A DNA stretch of 64,000 nt from Nocardioides sp. URHA0032 (GTDB lineage Bacteria; Actinomycetota; Actinomycetes; Propionibacteriales; Nocardioidaceae): contig NZ_JIAV01000019.1 in the NCBI RefSeq assembly GCF_000620645.1, forward strand, positions 1 through 64,000, written 5' to 3'. The first letter of the stretch is position 1. Each line of letters starts with the position of its first letter. Below the pieces are notes generated by a model. The model was not told the DNA's origin, did not search any database, and was given only the letters and a program-made list of their open reading frames with translations. Of the stretch, positions 16,748 to 25,260 are shown one piece after another. Both the position numbers and the translations under genes were made by a program.

Positions 16748-16786
16748 GGGGTGACGCCGACCGTCCGGGGGGACTACCGTCGAGGC

Positions 16787-17218
16787 ATGCGCATCGGCGA
16801 CGTTCTCCAGGCCAAGCCCAGTCGCGAGGTCGTCACGATCCGGCCGGACACCGGCGTGCGCGAGCTCCTCGCCCAGCTCGCCGAGCACAACATCGGAGCC
16901 CTGATCGTCAGCTCCGACGGCACCTCGGTCGAGGGCATCGTGAGCGAGCGGGACGTCGTGCGTCACCTGCACAGCGACGGCACCGTCATCAACAACACCG
17001 TCCGCGCGATCATGACCGACGTCGTCGAGACCTGCGACGAGGACACCCCCGTCGACGAGCTGATGAAGGTGATGACCGATCGCCGGATCCGGCACGTCCC
17101 GGTGGTGCACGACGGCCGGCTGACGGGGATCATCAGCATCGGCGACGTGGTGAAGCACCGCATCGTCCAGCTGGAGTTCGAGCGCGACCAGCTGGACAGC
17201 TACGTCCACCAGACCTGA
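16787..17218 (+). CDS. Tandem CBS-domain protein
   Basis: A 143-residue protein made of two CBS domains (about 8-60 and 72-125) with GIVSERDVVRHL and GIISIGDVVKHRIVQLE marking the ends of each. Such stand-alone pairs bind adenine nucleotides and act as energy or ligand sensors; the partner is unknown. TACCGT (16775-16780) is exactly 6 nt before ATG 16787, suggesting a leaderless message. It converges with the phosphatase gene 9 bp downstream. Confidence 0.9.
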   Translation: MRIGDVLQAKPSREVVTIRPDTGVRELLAQLAEHNIGALIVSSDGTSVEGIVSERDVVRHLHSDGTVINNTVRAIMTDVVETCDEDTPVDELMKVMTDRRIRHVPVVHDGRLTGIISIGDVVKHRIVQLEFERDQLDSYVHQT

Positions 17219-17227
17219 CCCAGCAGG

Positions 17228-18268
17228 CTAGTGGGACTCGCTCTCGGCGAGGACCAGGGCGAGGTCGTCGTTCATCTTGTTGCCGGCGTACGCCAGCAGG
17301 TGCTCGACGAGGCGGTCCAGCGCCTCCTCGACGGTGCCCTCGCCGATCTCGGGGGCGTAGTCGTCGAGCGGGAAGAACTCACCGGACTTGTCCCGAGCCT
17401 CGACCAGGCCGTCGGTGTAGAAGAGCATCCGCGCGCCGGCGGGCCACGGGTGCTCGGTGAGGCCCGGGTCGGAGCCCATGCCGAGCGGTACGGTCGGCTC
17501 GCCGGTGTCGACCTCGGAGACCTGCTCGTCGTGGACCAGCAGCGGCGGGTGGTGGCCGCAGTTGGCCAGCGTGACCATGTTGCCGTGGAACTCGCCCACG
17601 ATCGCGGTGACGAACTCCTCCTCGCCCACGAAGCGGGTGAGCGTCTCGTCGATGTTGCGCGCCAGCGCCGCCAGGTCCGGCTCGGTGAACGCCGCCGCGC
17701 GGAAGGCACCGAGCACCGCGGCCGCGGTCTGCACGGCGGCCAGGCCCTTGCCGCGCACGTCGCCGACGATCACACGCACGCCGTACGGCGTCGCAGCGAC
17801 CTCGTAGAGGTCTCCGCCGACCAGCGCCTCGGCGGTCGCCGAGACGTAGCGGGCGGACAGGCCGACCGAGCCGATCGCGGTGGGGATGGAGCGCAGCACC
17901 GCGCGCTGGGCGGTCTCCGCGATGACGGTCATCCGCTCGAGGCGGCCCTCCCGGCGCTCGCGCAGGGCCGCGCCCTGGATCCCGACCAGGCCGAGCAGGG
18001 CGCACAGGAACACCCGGGCGAGCCAGTCGACGATGCCCGTGTCGTCGTGCCACAGGTGGGCGAGCAGTCCGCAGACGACCGCGGCGCCCGCGACGTACGC
18101 CGTCCGCCGCGCCGTCGTCACCAGGCTGGCCACGATGGCGCCGCTCGCGAAGACGGCGATCAGCTGCACCGGCGTGGTCATCGACAGCGCCACCAGGACC
18201 GCCAGCACACCAAAGCCCGCCACGAGCCCGGGGTCGAGGCGTCTCCAGATCGCGCGCACGGAGGTCAC
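17228..18268 (-). CDS. Membrane-bound PP2C/SpoIIE (RsbU-like) serine phosphatase
   Basis: A 346-residue protein with about four N-terminal membrane helices (15-105) and a SpoIIE-type PPM phosphatase domain (about 130-340). Metal-binding motifs are VGGDLYEV, GDVRGKGL, NCGHHPPLL, FYTDGLVEAR and NDDLALVL. Such phosphatases dephosphorylate anti-anti-sigma factors and thereby switch on SigB/SigF-type sigma factors; a link to SigF (1133) is plausible but not shown. GTG 18268 is the apparent start. Confidence 0.88.
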   Translation of the reverse strand: MTSVRAIWRRLDPGLVAGFGVLAVLVALSMTTPVQLIAVFASGAIVASLVTTARRTAYVAGAAVVCGLLAHLWHDDTGIVDWLARVFLCALLGLVGIQGAALRERREGRLERMTVIAETAQRAVLRSIPTAIGSVGLSARYVSATAEALVGGDLYEVAATPYGVRVIVGDVRGKGLAAVQTAAAVLGAFRAAAFTEPDLAALARNIDETLTRFVGEEEFVTAIVGEFHGNMVTLANCGHHPPLLVHDEQVSEVDTGEPTVPLGMGSDPGLTEHPWPAGARMLFYTDGLVEARDKSGEFFPLDDYAPEIGEGTVEEALDRLVEHLLAYAGNKMNDDLALVLAESESH

Positions 18269-18373
18269 CCGCGCATGATGTCAGGCTCCGTCCGCCCCCG
18301 ATGTCGAACACGACGAGATCCGACCGGAAGGATCCGGAATTCACCCGTCCGGGTCACGTCCTAGGCTGGGGTC

Positions 18374-18742
18374 ATGGACAAGCCCGAGATCGACTTCCCC
18401 GACTTCGACCCGCCGACCGACCTGGTCGTCACCGAGATCAGCGAGGGCAGCGGCGCGGAGGCGTCCGCCGGTTCGACCGTGTCGGTCCACTACGTCGGCG
18501 TCGCGCACTCGACCGGTGAGGAGTTCGACGCGTCGTACAACCGCGGCGAGCCGCTGAGCTTCCGGCTCGGTGTCGGTCAGGTCATCTCCGGCTGGGACCA
18601 GGGCGTGCAGGGCATGAAGGTCGGCGGTCGCCGCCAGCTCGTGATCCCGCCGCACCTCGGCTACGGCGACCGTGGCGCCGGGGCCGTGATCAAGCCCGGG
18701 GAGACGCTGATCTTCGTGGTGGACCTGCTCGACGTCCGCTGA
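18374..18742 (+). CDS. FKBP-type peptidyl-prolyl isomerase
   Basis: A 122-residue single-domain FKBP with the usual motifs VHYVGV, FDASYNRG, VISGWDQGVQGMKVGGRR and IPPHLGYGDRGAG. It has no signal peptide and is cytoplasmic. The active-site aromatic and Asp positions appear intact. TAGGCT (18362-18367) is exactly 6 nt before ATG 18374, suggesting a leaderless start. It converges with the S4-domain gene. Confidence 0.93.
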   Translation: MDKPEIDFPDFDPPTDLVVTEISEGSGAEASAGSTVSVHYVGVAHSTGEEFDASYNRGEPLSFRLGVGQVISGWDQGVQGMKVGGRRQLVIPPHLGYGDRGAGAVIKPGETLIFVVDLLDVR

Positions 18743-18757
18743 CCGGCCCGCCGGTCA
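18740..18757. terminator. Hairpin between convergent genes
   Basis: TGACCGGC (18740-18747) and GCCGGTCA (18750-18757) form a perfect inverted repeat that starts at the FKBP stop codon and ends at the S4-gene stop codon. It could serve both genes; there is no U-tract. Confidence 0.45.
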
Positions 18758-19000
18758 CCAGGGCAGGTTGTCGGTCGCCTCGCCGTCGGCCACCCGTGCC
18801 GACTGGGCGGCCAGCGACACCACGTCGCCCTTGACGAGCTGACGACCCCGCCGCGTCTCCACCTCGTCGTTGACGCGCACCATCCCGGCCGCGATCAGCG
18901 GCTTCGCCTCCGACCCGCTCTCGACCAGGTTCGCCAGCTTCAGGAACTGCCCGAGCCGGATCGACTCGTCGCTGATCGGGACGTCGTACGGCTCGGCCAT
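18755..19000 (-). CDS. S4-domain RNA-binding protein
   Basis: An 81-residue protein consisting almost entirely of an S4 RNA-binding domain of the YbcJ type (IRLGQFLKLANLVESGSEAK, then GMVRVNDEVETRRGRQLVKG). Such proteins bind structured RNA or ribosomes; the partner is not known. The start ATG 19000 has no clear ribosome-binding site. Confidence 0.87.
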   Translation of the reverse strand: MAEPYDVPISDESIRLGQFLKLANLVESGSEAKPLIAAGMVRVNDEVETRRGRQLVKGDVVSLAAQSARVADGEATDNLPW

Positions 19001-19100
19001 GGGTCCAGTGTCTCAGCATCCGGGTGCGCTCGGCGCTCGAGGCCCCGGAGCGCCGTTCCACCAGGGGATGCGGGGAAGCCTCCAACATCCCCCGCCGTGC

Positions 19101-19146
19101 AGACCATGGGTAGTGCAGGTTCGACCGGAGACCATGGTGAACCTGC
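19101..19146. repeat. Nested direct and inverted repeats upstream of the S4 gene
   Basis: AGACCATGG occurs at 19101-19109 and 19129-19137 (28 bp apart). GCAGGTTC (19115-19122) and GAACCTGC (19139-19146) form an inverted repeat that interleaves with them. The block lies in the 184-bp gap between the 3' end of the DUF445 gene and the S4 gene and could be an operator. Confidence 0.6.
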
Positions 19147-19184
19147 GACCGGTGGGACGAGGGCCAGCACCGGCACCGGGACCG

Positions 19185-20447
19185 TCAGCGGAGGACCACC
19201 GACACGGCGTGGATGAGGACGCCGACGAGCCCGCCGACGATGGTGCCGTTGATGCGGATGAACTGGAGGTCGCGGCCGACGTGCAGCTCGATCCGGCGGG
19301 CGGCCTCCTTGCCGTCCCAGCGCTCGATGGTGTGCGTGATGACCGTGGTGACCTCGGCGCCGTACCGGTCGACGGCGAAGACCGCGGCGTCGGCGGCGAG
19401 GGTGTCGAGGCGGGCACGGAACACGTCGTCGGTGAGCAGCCGGGAGGAGAACGACGAGACCTCGGCCAGCAGCCGGGCGCGCACCGCGCCGGACGGGTCC
19501 CGGAGCGAGGCGAGCAGCGAGCGGCGCAGGGCGTTCCAGAGCGAGACGGACGAGGCGAGCACCTGGGGATGGTCGAGGATGCGCTCCTTCAGCCGCTCGG
19601 TGCGCTCCTGGGCCGACGGGTCGTGCTGCAGGTCCTCGGCGAGCTGGGCCAGCATCGAGTCCAGCGCCTGGCGGGCGTGGTGGTGCGGGTCGTCGCGGAT
19701 GTCGCCGACCCAGCGGACCAGCTCGCGGTGGACGCGAGAGGTGACCGCCTCGTTCAGCCGGGTCGGCGCCCACCAGGGCGCGCGCTCGCCGAGCACCTCC
19801 GCGACCGTGTCCGGGTTCGCGACCAGCCACCGGTGCAGCTCGTCGAACCCGAGGTCGACCAGGCCGTGGTGCAGGTCGTCGCGGATCGTCTCCTCCAGGA
19901 GCGAGCCGAGCAGCGGCGCGATCGGCTCTTCGCGGAACCGCGGGACCAGCGCGTCGCGGAACAGCTCCTCGATGTGCGAGTCCTGCACCCGGTTCAGGGC
20001 GATCACGGCGAGGTCGGCCACCTCGTCGACCGCGCGCCTCGCGTTCGCGGGCTCCGAGAGCCACCGGCCCAGGCGCAGCGAGACCGTCGCCGCGGCCACC
20101 CGCTCGCGGATGATCCCCTCCTGGAGGAAGTTCTCCCCCACGAACTCCTCGAGACCGCGGCCGAGCTCGTCCTTGCGCTTCGGGATCAGCGCCGTGTGCG
20201 GGATCGGGAGCCCGAGCGGGTGCTTGAACAGCGCGGTGACCGCGAACCAGTCCGCGATCGCGCCGACCATGGACGCCTCGGCGCCGGCGTTCACGAAGCC
20301 CGGGAAGCCGTCCTGGTCGAGCGTGGCGACGTAGACGACGGCCGCGAGCAGCAGCAGCGACACGGCGAGCGTGCGCATCCGGCGCAACCCCTGGCGGCGT
20401 ACGGCGTCGGCGGCGGGGTTCGGGGTGATCATCGCGATGGAGGTCAT
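19185..20447 (-). CDS. DUF445 family membrane protein
   Basis: A 420-residue DUF445 protein: one N-terminal helix (about 23-40), the conserved GAEASMVGAIADWFAVTALF and HTALIPKRKDELG, a long helical region, and a C-terminal hydrophobic anchor (GTIVGGLVGVLIHAVSVVL). The family is widespread in envelopes but uncharacterised. ATG 20447 (MTSIAMITPN) is chosen; the frame extends upstream but would overlap the divergent cytidylyltransferase. Confidence 0.87.
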   Translation of the reverse strand: MTSIAMITPNPAADAVRRQGLRRMRTLAVSLLLLAAVVYVATLDQDGFPGFVNAGAEASMVGAIADWFAVTALFKHPLGLPIPHTALIPKRKDELGRGLEEFVGENFLQEGIIRERVAAATVSLRLGRWLSEPANARRAVDEVADLAVIALNRVQDSHIEELFRDALVPRFREEPIAPLLGSLLEETIRDDLHHGLVDLGFDELHRWLVANPDTVAEVLGERAPWWAPTRLNEAVTSRVHRELVRWVGDIRDDPHHHARQALDSMLAQLAEDLQHDPSAQERTERLKERILDHPQVLASSVSLWNALRRSLLASLRDPSGAVRARLLAEVSSFSSRLLTDDVFRARLDTLAADAAVFAVDRYGAEVTTVITHTIERWDGKEAARRIELHVGRDLQFIRINGTIVGGLVGVLIHAVSVVLR

Positions 20448-20492
20448 TGCCCGCCATCCTCGCGCACCGGCCCACATGCCAGAATGCGCCGC

Positions 20493-20891
20493 ATGCCTCG
20501 CACGGTCATCACCTTCGGCACGTTCGACGTCTTCCACGTCGGGCACCTGCGGGTCATCGAGCGCGCCGCCGCGCTCGGCGACCGGCTGGTCGTCGGGGTC
20601 TCCGCCGACGAGCTCAACCTGCGCAAGAAGGGCCGCGAGCCGGTCTTCAGCGAGGCCGAGCGGCTCGCGATCGTCGCCGCGCTCAAGCCGGTCGACGAGG
20701 TCTTCGTCGAGGAGAGCCTGGAGCTCAAGCGCGAGTACATCCAGAAGTACGGCGCCGACGTGCTCGTGATGGGCGACGACTGGGCCGGGAGGTTCGACGA
20801 GTTCGAGGACATCTGCGAGGTCGTCTACCTGCCCCGCACGCCCGCCATCTCGACGACGGCCCTCATCGAGAAGATCTCCGGCGGCAGCTGA
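20493..20891 (+). CDS. Cytidylyltransferase (TagD/GCT-like)
   Basis: A 132-residue nucleotidyltransferase with the GTFDVFHVGHL motif (HxGH) at residues about 8-18 and the C-terminal RTPAISTTALIE that carries the RTxxISTT-type motif. Length and motifs fit glycerol-3-phosphate or similar cytidylyltransferases, which make CDP-alcohols for wall teichoic or phospho-polyol polymers. An in-frame ATG at 20484 is an alternative start. No teichoic acid genes are adjacent. Confidence 0.88.
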   Translation: MPRTVITFGTFDVFHVGHLRVIERAAALGDRLVVGVSADELNLRKKGREPVFSEAERLAIVAALKPVDEVFVEESLELKREYIQKYGADVLVMGDDWAGRFDEFEDICEVVYLPRTPAISTTALIEKISGGS

Positions 20892-20905
20892 CCCGCGCGG
20901 CGGGT
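20889..20905 (+). terminator. Short GC hairpin at the end of the cytidylyltransferase gene
   Basis: ACCCGC (20891-20896) and GCGGGT (20900-20905) form a 6-bp stem with a 3-nt loop, followed by TT. It starts at the stop codon and is a weak terminator candidate. Confidence 0.35.
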
Positions 20906-20971
20906 TTGCCCGTGGCCACCTGTCGGGCAGGCTCGTAGGGCCGTAGCCACCTTTCGTTCTCGAGGAGAAAG

Positions 20972-22489
20972 ATGCGTCGACCGATCGTCGCCGTCGCCGT
21001 CGCGATGGGCCTGCTGGTCACCGTTCCCGCACCGGCACCGGCCGGCGCCCCGGAGCCGGGCCCGACCTCGGCCCAGCAGGCGCTCGCCACGGTCCAGCAC
21101 CTGCTCGACCCGGCCACCTCGCTCGCCCGCCGTTCCGCGACCGGCCGGCCCGAGGTGTCCCTGGCGATGCGGGACCTGTTCGCGGCGCTGCCGCGGCTCG
21201 ACGCCGGCGACCGGCGTACGGCGCACGGCCTGTTCGCCCGCCCGACGGACGGCGCCTCAGACCGGCTCGGCGACGGGTACACCGTCGCCGCACACAGGAA
21301 GTGCCGCAATCACCTGTGCATCCACTGGGTGCCCACCACCGCCGACGCACCGCCGAGCAAGGCGTGGGTCGACACGAACCTGACGTTCATGAACAAGGTC
21401 TGGCGCACCGAGATCCGCAAACTCGGCTACCGCAAGCCGATCCCGGACAAGCACCGCGGCGGCAACGCCAAGTTCGACGTCTACCTCAAGGAGCTCGGCT
21501 CCCGCGGGATCTACGGGTACTGCACTCCCGAGCGCCGGGCCCCGGGTCAGAAGTGGCTGGCCTCCGGGTACTGCGTGCTCGACAATGACTTCGCCGAGGC
21601 CCAGTACGGCGCCCCGCCGAAGCAGAGCCTGCGGGTGACCGCCGCCCACGAGTTCTTCCACGCGATCCAGTTCGCCTACGACTACGGCGAGGACCCGTGG
21701 CTGATGGAGAGCACCGCGACGTGGATGGAGGAGCGGGTCGCCGACGACGTCAACGACAACCGCCAGTACCTGCCCTACGGCCAGGTCGGCGCGCCCGGCC
21801 GGCCGCTGGACCTGTTCAACCGGCAGGGCTTCAACCAGTACGGCAACTGGACCTTCTTCGAGTACCTCAGCACCCGCTTCGGAACCGGTGTCGTGAAGCA
21901 GGTCTGGACCCGGGCCGGCGCCTATCCCGGCGCCGGCCACCAGTACTCCACGACCGCGGTCAAGGGCATCCTCGAGCACCACGGCGGGTTCGAGCGCGTC
22001 TACCGCAGCTTCGCGGCCGCGAACACCACGCCCGGCCACGTCTACCCCGAGGGCAACGCGTGGCCGACCGCCCCGGTCGCCGCGACCTGGACGCTCACCA
22101 AGGACGCCCCGCGCCAGGAAAGCCGGATCGCCATCGACCACCTGTCGTCGCGCAACATCGAGGTCAAGCCGGACCCCGGCCTCCAGGACAAGCGCTGGAA
22201 GCTGCGCGTGGTCGTCGACGGGCCGCGCGGCCGGACCGAGCCCGCGGCGTACGTCGTGTCGAGGACGAAGCACGGCGTCGACCACACCCCGGTGCGGTTG
22301 AACCGGGAGGGCGAGGGCCGCGCGCTGGTGGGCTTCAGCACCAGGCGGGTCTCCTGGACGAAGGTGGTGCTGGTGAACGCGTCGACCCGCTTCTCGTGCT
22401 GGCACCGGACCTCGTGGTCGTGCCAGGGCCGGGCGCGCGACGACGACCAGAAGTTCGCCCTGACTGTCGTGGCGGTGCGGCCGAAGTAA
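20972..22489 (+). CDS. Secreted zinc metalloprotease-like protein (MXAN_6640 type)
   Basis: A 505-residue exported protein: signal peptide about 1-25 (MRRPIVAVAVAMGLLVTVPA, cleavage after APAG), then a metalloprotease domain with HEFFH (226-230) and a downstream glutamate E246 in MESTATWMEE, the arrangement of HExxH-x15-E zinc proteases. A C-terminal beta-rich domain with a pair of cysteines (CWHRTSWSC) follows. Substrate unknown. It has a good ribosome-binding site (GAGGAG, 20960-20965) and stands alone. Confidence 0.83.
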   Translation: MRRPIVAVAVAMGLLVTVPAPAPAGAPEPGPTSAQQALATVQHLLDPATSLARRSATGRPEVSLAMRDLFAALPRLDAGDRRTAHGLFARPTDGASDRLGDGYTVAAHRKCRNHLCIHWVPTTADAPPSKAWVDTNLTFMNKVWRTEIRKLGYRKPIPDKHRGGNAKFDVYLKELGSRGIYGYCTPERRAPGQKWLASGYCVLDNDFAEAQYGAPPKQSLRVTAAHEFFHAIQFAYDYGEDPWLMESTATWMEERVADDVNDNRQYLPYGQVGAPGRPLDLFNRQGFNQYGNWTFFEYLSTRFGTGVVKQVWTRAGAYPGAGHQYSTTAVKGILEHHGGFERVYRSFAAANTTPGHVYPEGNAWPTAPVAATWTLTKDAPRQESRIAIDHLSSRNIEVKPDPGLQDKRWKLRVVVDGPRGRTEPAAYVVSRTKHGVDHTPVRLNREGEGRALVGFSTRRVSWTKVVLVNASTRFSCWHRTSWSCQGRARDDDQKFALTVVAVRPK

Positions 22490-22494
22490 TGAGC

Positions 22495-22508
22495 CGGCCC
22501 CGGGGCCG
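22495..22508 (+). terminator. GC-rich palindrome after the metalloprotease gene
   Basis: CGGCCCCGGGGCCG is a 14-bp perfect palindrome six bases past the stop codon; it can fold as 5-bp arms with a 4-nt loop. No U-tract follows. Confidence 0.35.
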
Positions 22509-22575
22509 ATTGGCCCGGACAGGCTGCGCGGTATTGGCACTGCGTCGGGACCTTTCCCACCCCTAGATTGAGCGC

Positions 22576-23880
22576 GTGACGCGCGCCCTGACCCCTGATC
22601 CGATCCCCGCCGACGACCCGGTCGCGGCCGGCGGGCTCGGCGTACCCCAGGGCGCGGCCCTCACGCTCGGCGCGGTGCTCGGCACCGGCGTCATCTCGTT
22701 GCCCGCCCTGGCGGTGTACGAGGCCGGACCCGCCTCGCTCGTCGCGTGGCTCGCTCTGGTCCTGCTGTCGGTCCCGCTCGCGACCACGTTCGCCGCCCTC
22801 GGCGCGCGGTACCCGGACGGCGGCGGCGTATCGACGTACGCCCGCCGGGCGTTCGGGGCCCGGGTCGCCACCGTGATCGGCTGGTGCTTCTACTTCGCGA
22901 TCCCGCTCGGCGCGCCCGCCGCCGCCGGGTTCGCCGGCGCGTACGTCGCGGACAGCACCGGCGGTGGCCGACCCACCCAGCTGCTGTCGGCCGGCGTGCT
23001 CATCGGCGTGGTCGCAGTGATGAACTGGTTCGGCATCCGGGTCTCCGGCCGGGTCCAGCTCGTGATCGCCGGCGCCCTGGCGGTGCTGCTGATGGTCGCC
23101 ACGCTGGTGTCCCTGCCGCACGCGAGCACCGCGAACCTGACGCCGTTCGCACCGCACGGGTACGCCGCGATCGGCACCGCCGCGGCGCTGCTGATCTGGG
23201 CGTTCGCGGGCTGGGAGGTCGTGACCTCGTTGTCCTCGGAGTACCGCGACCCGGCCCGCGACATCGGGCGGGCGACGGTGATCGCCCTGGTCGTCATGGG
23301 CGTGATGTACCTCGGCGTCGCGTTCGCCACCGTCGCCGTGCTCGGCCCGAACCCCGGCAAGGCGCCGCTGTCCGACATGCTCGTGCTCGGCTTCGGCGAG
23401 CCGGCCCGCCCCGTCACGACGGTCGTCGCGGTGCTGCTCTCGGTCGGCGCCATGAACGCCTACTTCGCCGGCAGCGCCCGGCTCGGCGGCGCACTCGGGC
23501 GGGACGGCTCGCTGCCGGCGTGGTTCGCGCAGGGCTCGACGGCCGGGCAGGTGCCCCGCCGCTCGCTGGCCGTGGTGACGATCGGGGCACTCGGCACGCT
23601 GCTCGCCGTCGCGATCTCCGGCGTGGCCGTGGAGCGGACCATGCTGCTGGTGACCGGCGCGTTCTCGATCGTCTACCTGGTCGGCACCGCGGCCGCGATC
23701 CGGCTGCTCCCGCGCGGCACCTGGGTGTGGCGCGGCAGCGTCGTCGCGTTCATCTCGTCGCTCGGGCTGCTCGGCCTGACCGGCCGGTACCTGCTCCCGC
23801 AGGTCATCGTCGGCCTCGCGGCGGTCGTGTGGCTGGCCCGGTCCCGAGCAGCCGTGCCAGCCGCTCCAGACCCGGTGTGA
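22576..23880 (+). CDS. APC family amino acid permease
   Basis: A 434-residue integral membrane protein with about 12 helices and the APC family start (GAALTLGAVLGTGVISLPAL, the substrate-binding first helix with GTG), plus PDGGGVSTYARRAFG in the first loop. It probably takes up or exchanges an amino acid. TAGATT (22564-22569) is 6 nt before GTG 22576, suggesting a leaderless start. Its 3' end overlaps the convergent MocR gene by 77 bp, a large overlap of two real genes. Confidence 0.88.
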   Translation: MTRALTPDPIPADDPVAAGGLGVPQGAALTLGAVLGTGVISLPALAVYEAGPASLVAWLALVLLSVPLATTFAALGARYPDGGGVSTYARRAFGARVATVIGWCFYFAIPLGAPAAAGFAGAYVADSTGGGRPTQLLSAGVLIGVVAVMNWFGIRVSGRVQLVIAGALAVLLMVATLVSLPHASTANLTPFAPHGYAAIGTAAALLIWAFAGWEVVTSLSSEYRDPARDIGRATVIALVVMGVMYLGVAFATVAVLGPNPGKAPLSDMLVLGFGEPARPVTTVVAVLLSVGAMNAYFAGSARLGGALGRDGSLPAWFAQGSTAGQVPRRSLAVVTIGALGTLLAVAISGVAVERTMLLVTGAFSIVYLVGTAAAIRLLPRGTWVWRGSVVAFISSLGLLGLTGRYLLPQVIVGLAAVVWLARSRAAVPAAPDPV

Positions 23881-25243
23881 CCGCCTGCGTCGCGGTCGCG
23901 CCGTAGCCGAAGACCAGCCCCGAGACCGGGGCGCTGACCGCGTAGGACGAGAGCGCCTCCACGGCGATGCCGTGCTCGAGAGCGGTGGCCGCGACCGCCG
24001 CGTCGTCCACGGGCGTGGTGAACAGCGCGGCCACGTGCAACCCGGCCGCGGATGGCACCACCTCCAGCTGCGGCAGCAGCCGGGCGATCCCGTCGAGCAC
24101 GAGCTCGCGGCGCTCGGCGTACGCCCTGAGGGCACGGCGCAGGTGTCGGCCGAGCATCCCGTCGGCGACGAACCGGGCGAGCGCCACCTGCTCGGCCGGG
24201 GCGCCGTACCCGTCGGCGAGCTGGCGGGCGCCGAGCAGGGCGTCCCGCAGGCTGCGCGGCGCGACGAGGTACCCGGACCGCAGCGCCGGGATCAGCGACT
24301 TCGAGAACGTGCCGACGTAGACGACCCGGCCGTGGCGGTCCAGGGCGTGCAGGGTCTCCATCGGTCGCTCGGTGAACCGGAACTCGCTGTCGTAGTCGTC
24401 CTCGACGACCGCGACCCGGTGCCGGTTCGCGAACTCCAGCAGCGCCTGGCGGCGCGCGAGCGAGAGCGGCGGCCCGGTCGGGAACTGGTGCGAGGGCGTC
24501 GTGAAGACCAGCCGCGCACGGTCCGGCACCGCGTCGACGACGAGCCCGTCGCCGTCCACGGGGACCGGCACCACGCGGGCGCCGTACGACGCGAACAGCT
24601 CCCGGGCGAACGGGTATCCGGGGTCCTCGACCGCCACGACGTCGCCGGGCTCGATGAGCACCCGCGCGATCAGGTCGAGCGCCTGCTGGGTGCCGTGGGT
24701 CACCAGCACGTCGTCGGGCTCCGCCGCGACGCCGCGGCCCAGCGAGAGGTAGCGCGCGATGGCGCCGCGCAGCTGGGGGTGGCCGGCGGGGTGCGCGTAC
24801 GTGCCGGGATGGTGCGCCCCACCACGGAGCTCGGCGGCGACCAGCCGCCGCCAGGTGTCGAACGGGAAGAGGCTCGCGTCCGGGATGCCGACCCGGAAGT
24901 CGTACGGCGGCGGCTCGGTCTCGCCGCTCACCGGCAGCGGGCGGAACGTCCATCCCGGGCGTGGGTCGAGGGCGCCGGGGTGGCGCGGCGCGGGCGCGGG
25001 CGCCGCCAGCTCGGCGACGTAGGTACCGTCCCCCACGCGCGCCTCGAGGAAGCCCTCCGCGACCAGCCGCTCGTACGCCGTGGCGACGGTGTTGCGGGCG
25101 ACGGCGAGGTCGCGGGCGAGCGACCGGCTCGGTGGCAGGCGGTCGCCCACACCGAGCCGGCCGGAGCGGATCGCGTCGAGCAGGGCCCGGTAGATCGCGC
25201 TGGTCCGGTCACCGCGCGCGTCGAGGTCGACCGGGAGGTCCAT
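23804..25243 (-). CDS. MocR/PdxR-type regulator (GntR HTH plus aminotransferase domain)
   Basis: A 479-residue protein. Residues about 12-75 are a GntR-type winged helix (IYRALLDAIRSGRLGVGDRL, ARNTVATAYERL); about 110-470 is a fold-type I aminotransferase domain with PLP residues D282, Y284 and K315 (GTFSKSL). Such proteins sense PLP, GABA or an amino acid and commonly control a divergent gene, here the ceramidase-like gene 17 bp away. TAGTCT (minus, 25250-25255) lies 6 nt before ATG 25243, suggesting a leaderless start. It also overlaps the APC permease by 77 bp tail to tail, making that permease a possible second target. Confidence 0.9.
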   Translation of the reverse strand: MDLPVDLDARGDRTSAIYRALLDAIRSGRLGVGDRLPPSRSLARDLAVARNTVATAYERLVAEGFLEARVGDGTYVAELAAPAPAPRHPGALDPRPGWTFRPLPVSGETEPPPYDFRVGIPDASLFPFDTWRRLVAAELRGGAHHPGTYAHPAGHPQLRGAIARYLSLGRGVAAEPDDVLVTHGTQQALDLIARVLIEPGDVVAVEDPGYPFARELFASYGARVVPVPVDGDGLVVDAVPDRARLVFTTPSHQFPTGPPLSLARRQALLEFANRHRVAVVEDDYDSEFRFTERPMETLHALDRHGRVVYVGTFSKSLIPALRSGYLVAPRSLRDALLGARQLADGYGAPAEQVALARFVADGMLGRHLRRALRAYAERRELVLDGIARLLPQLEVVPSAAGLHVAALFTTPVDDAAVAATALEHGIAVEALSSYAVSAPVSGLVFGYGATATQAVTPGLERLARLLGTGPATRPPRGRR

Positions 25244-25260
25244 GCCGACAGACTAGGGAC

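Noticed and set aside
22042..24135. Minus-strand frame of nearly 700 codons across the metalloprotease and APC permease genes
   Set aside because: Its composition is repetitive and the opposite strand encodes two clear protein families; treated as a shadow.
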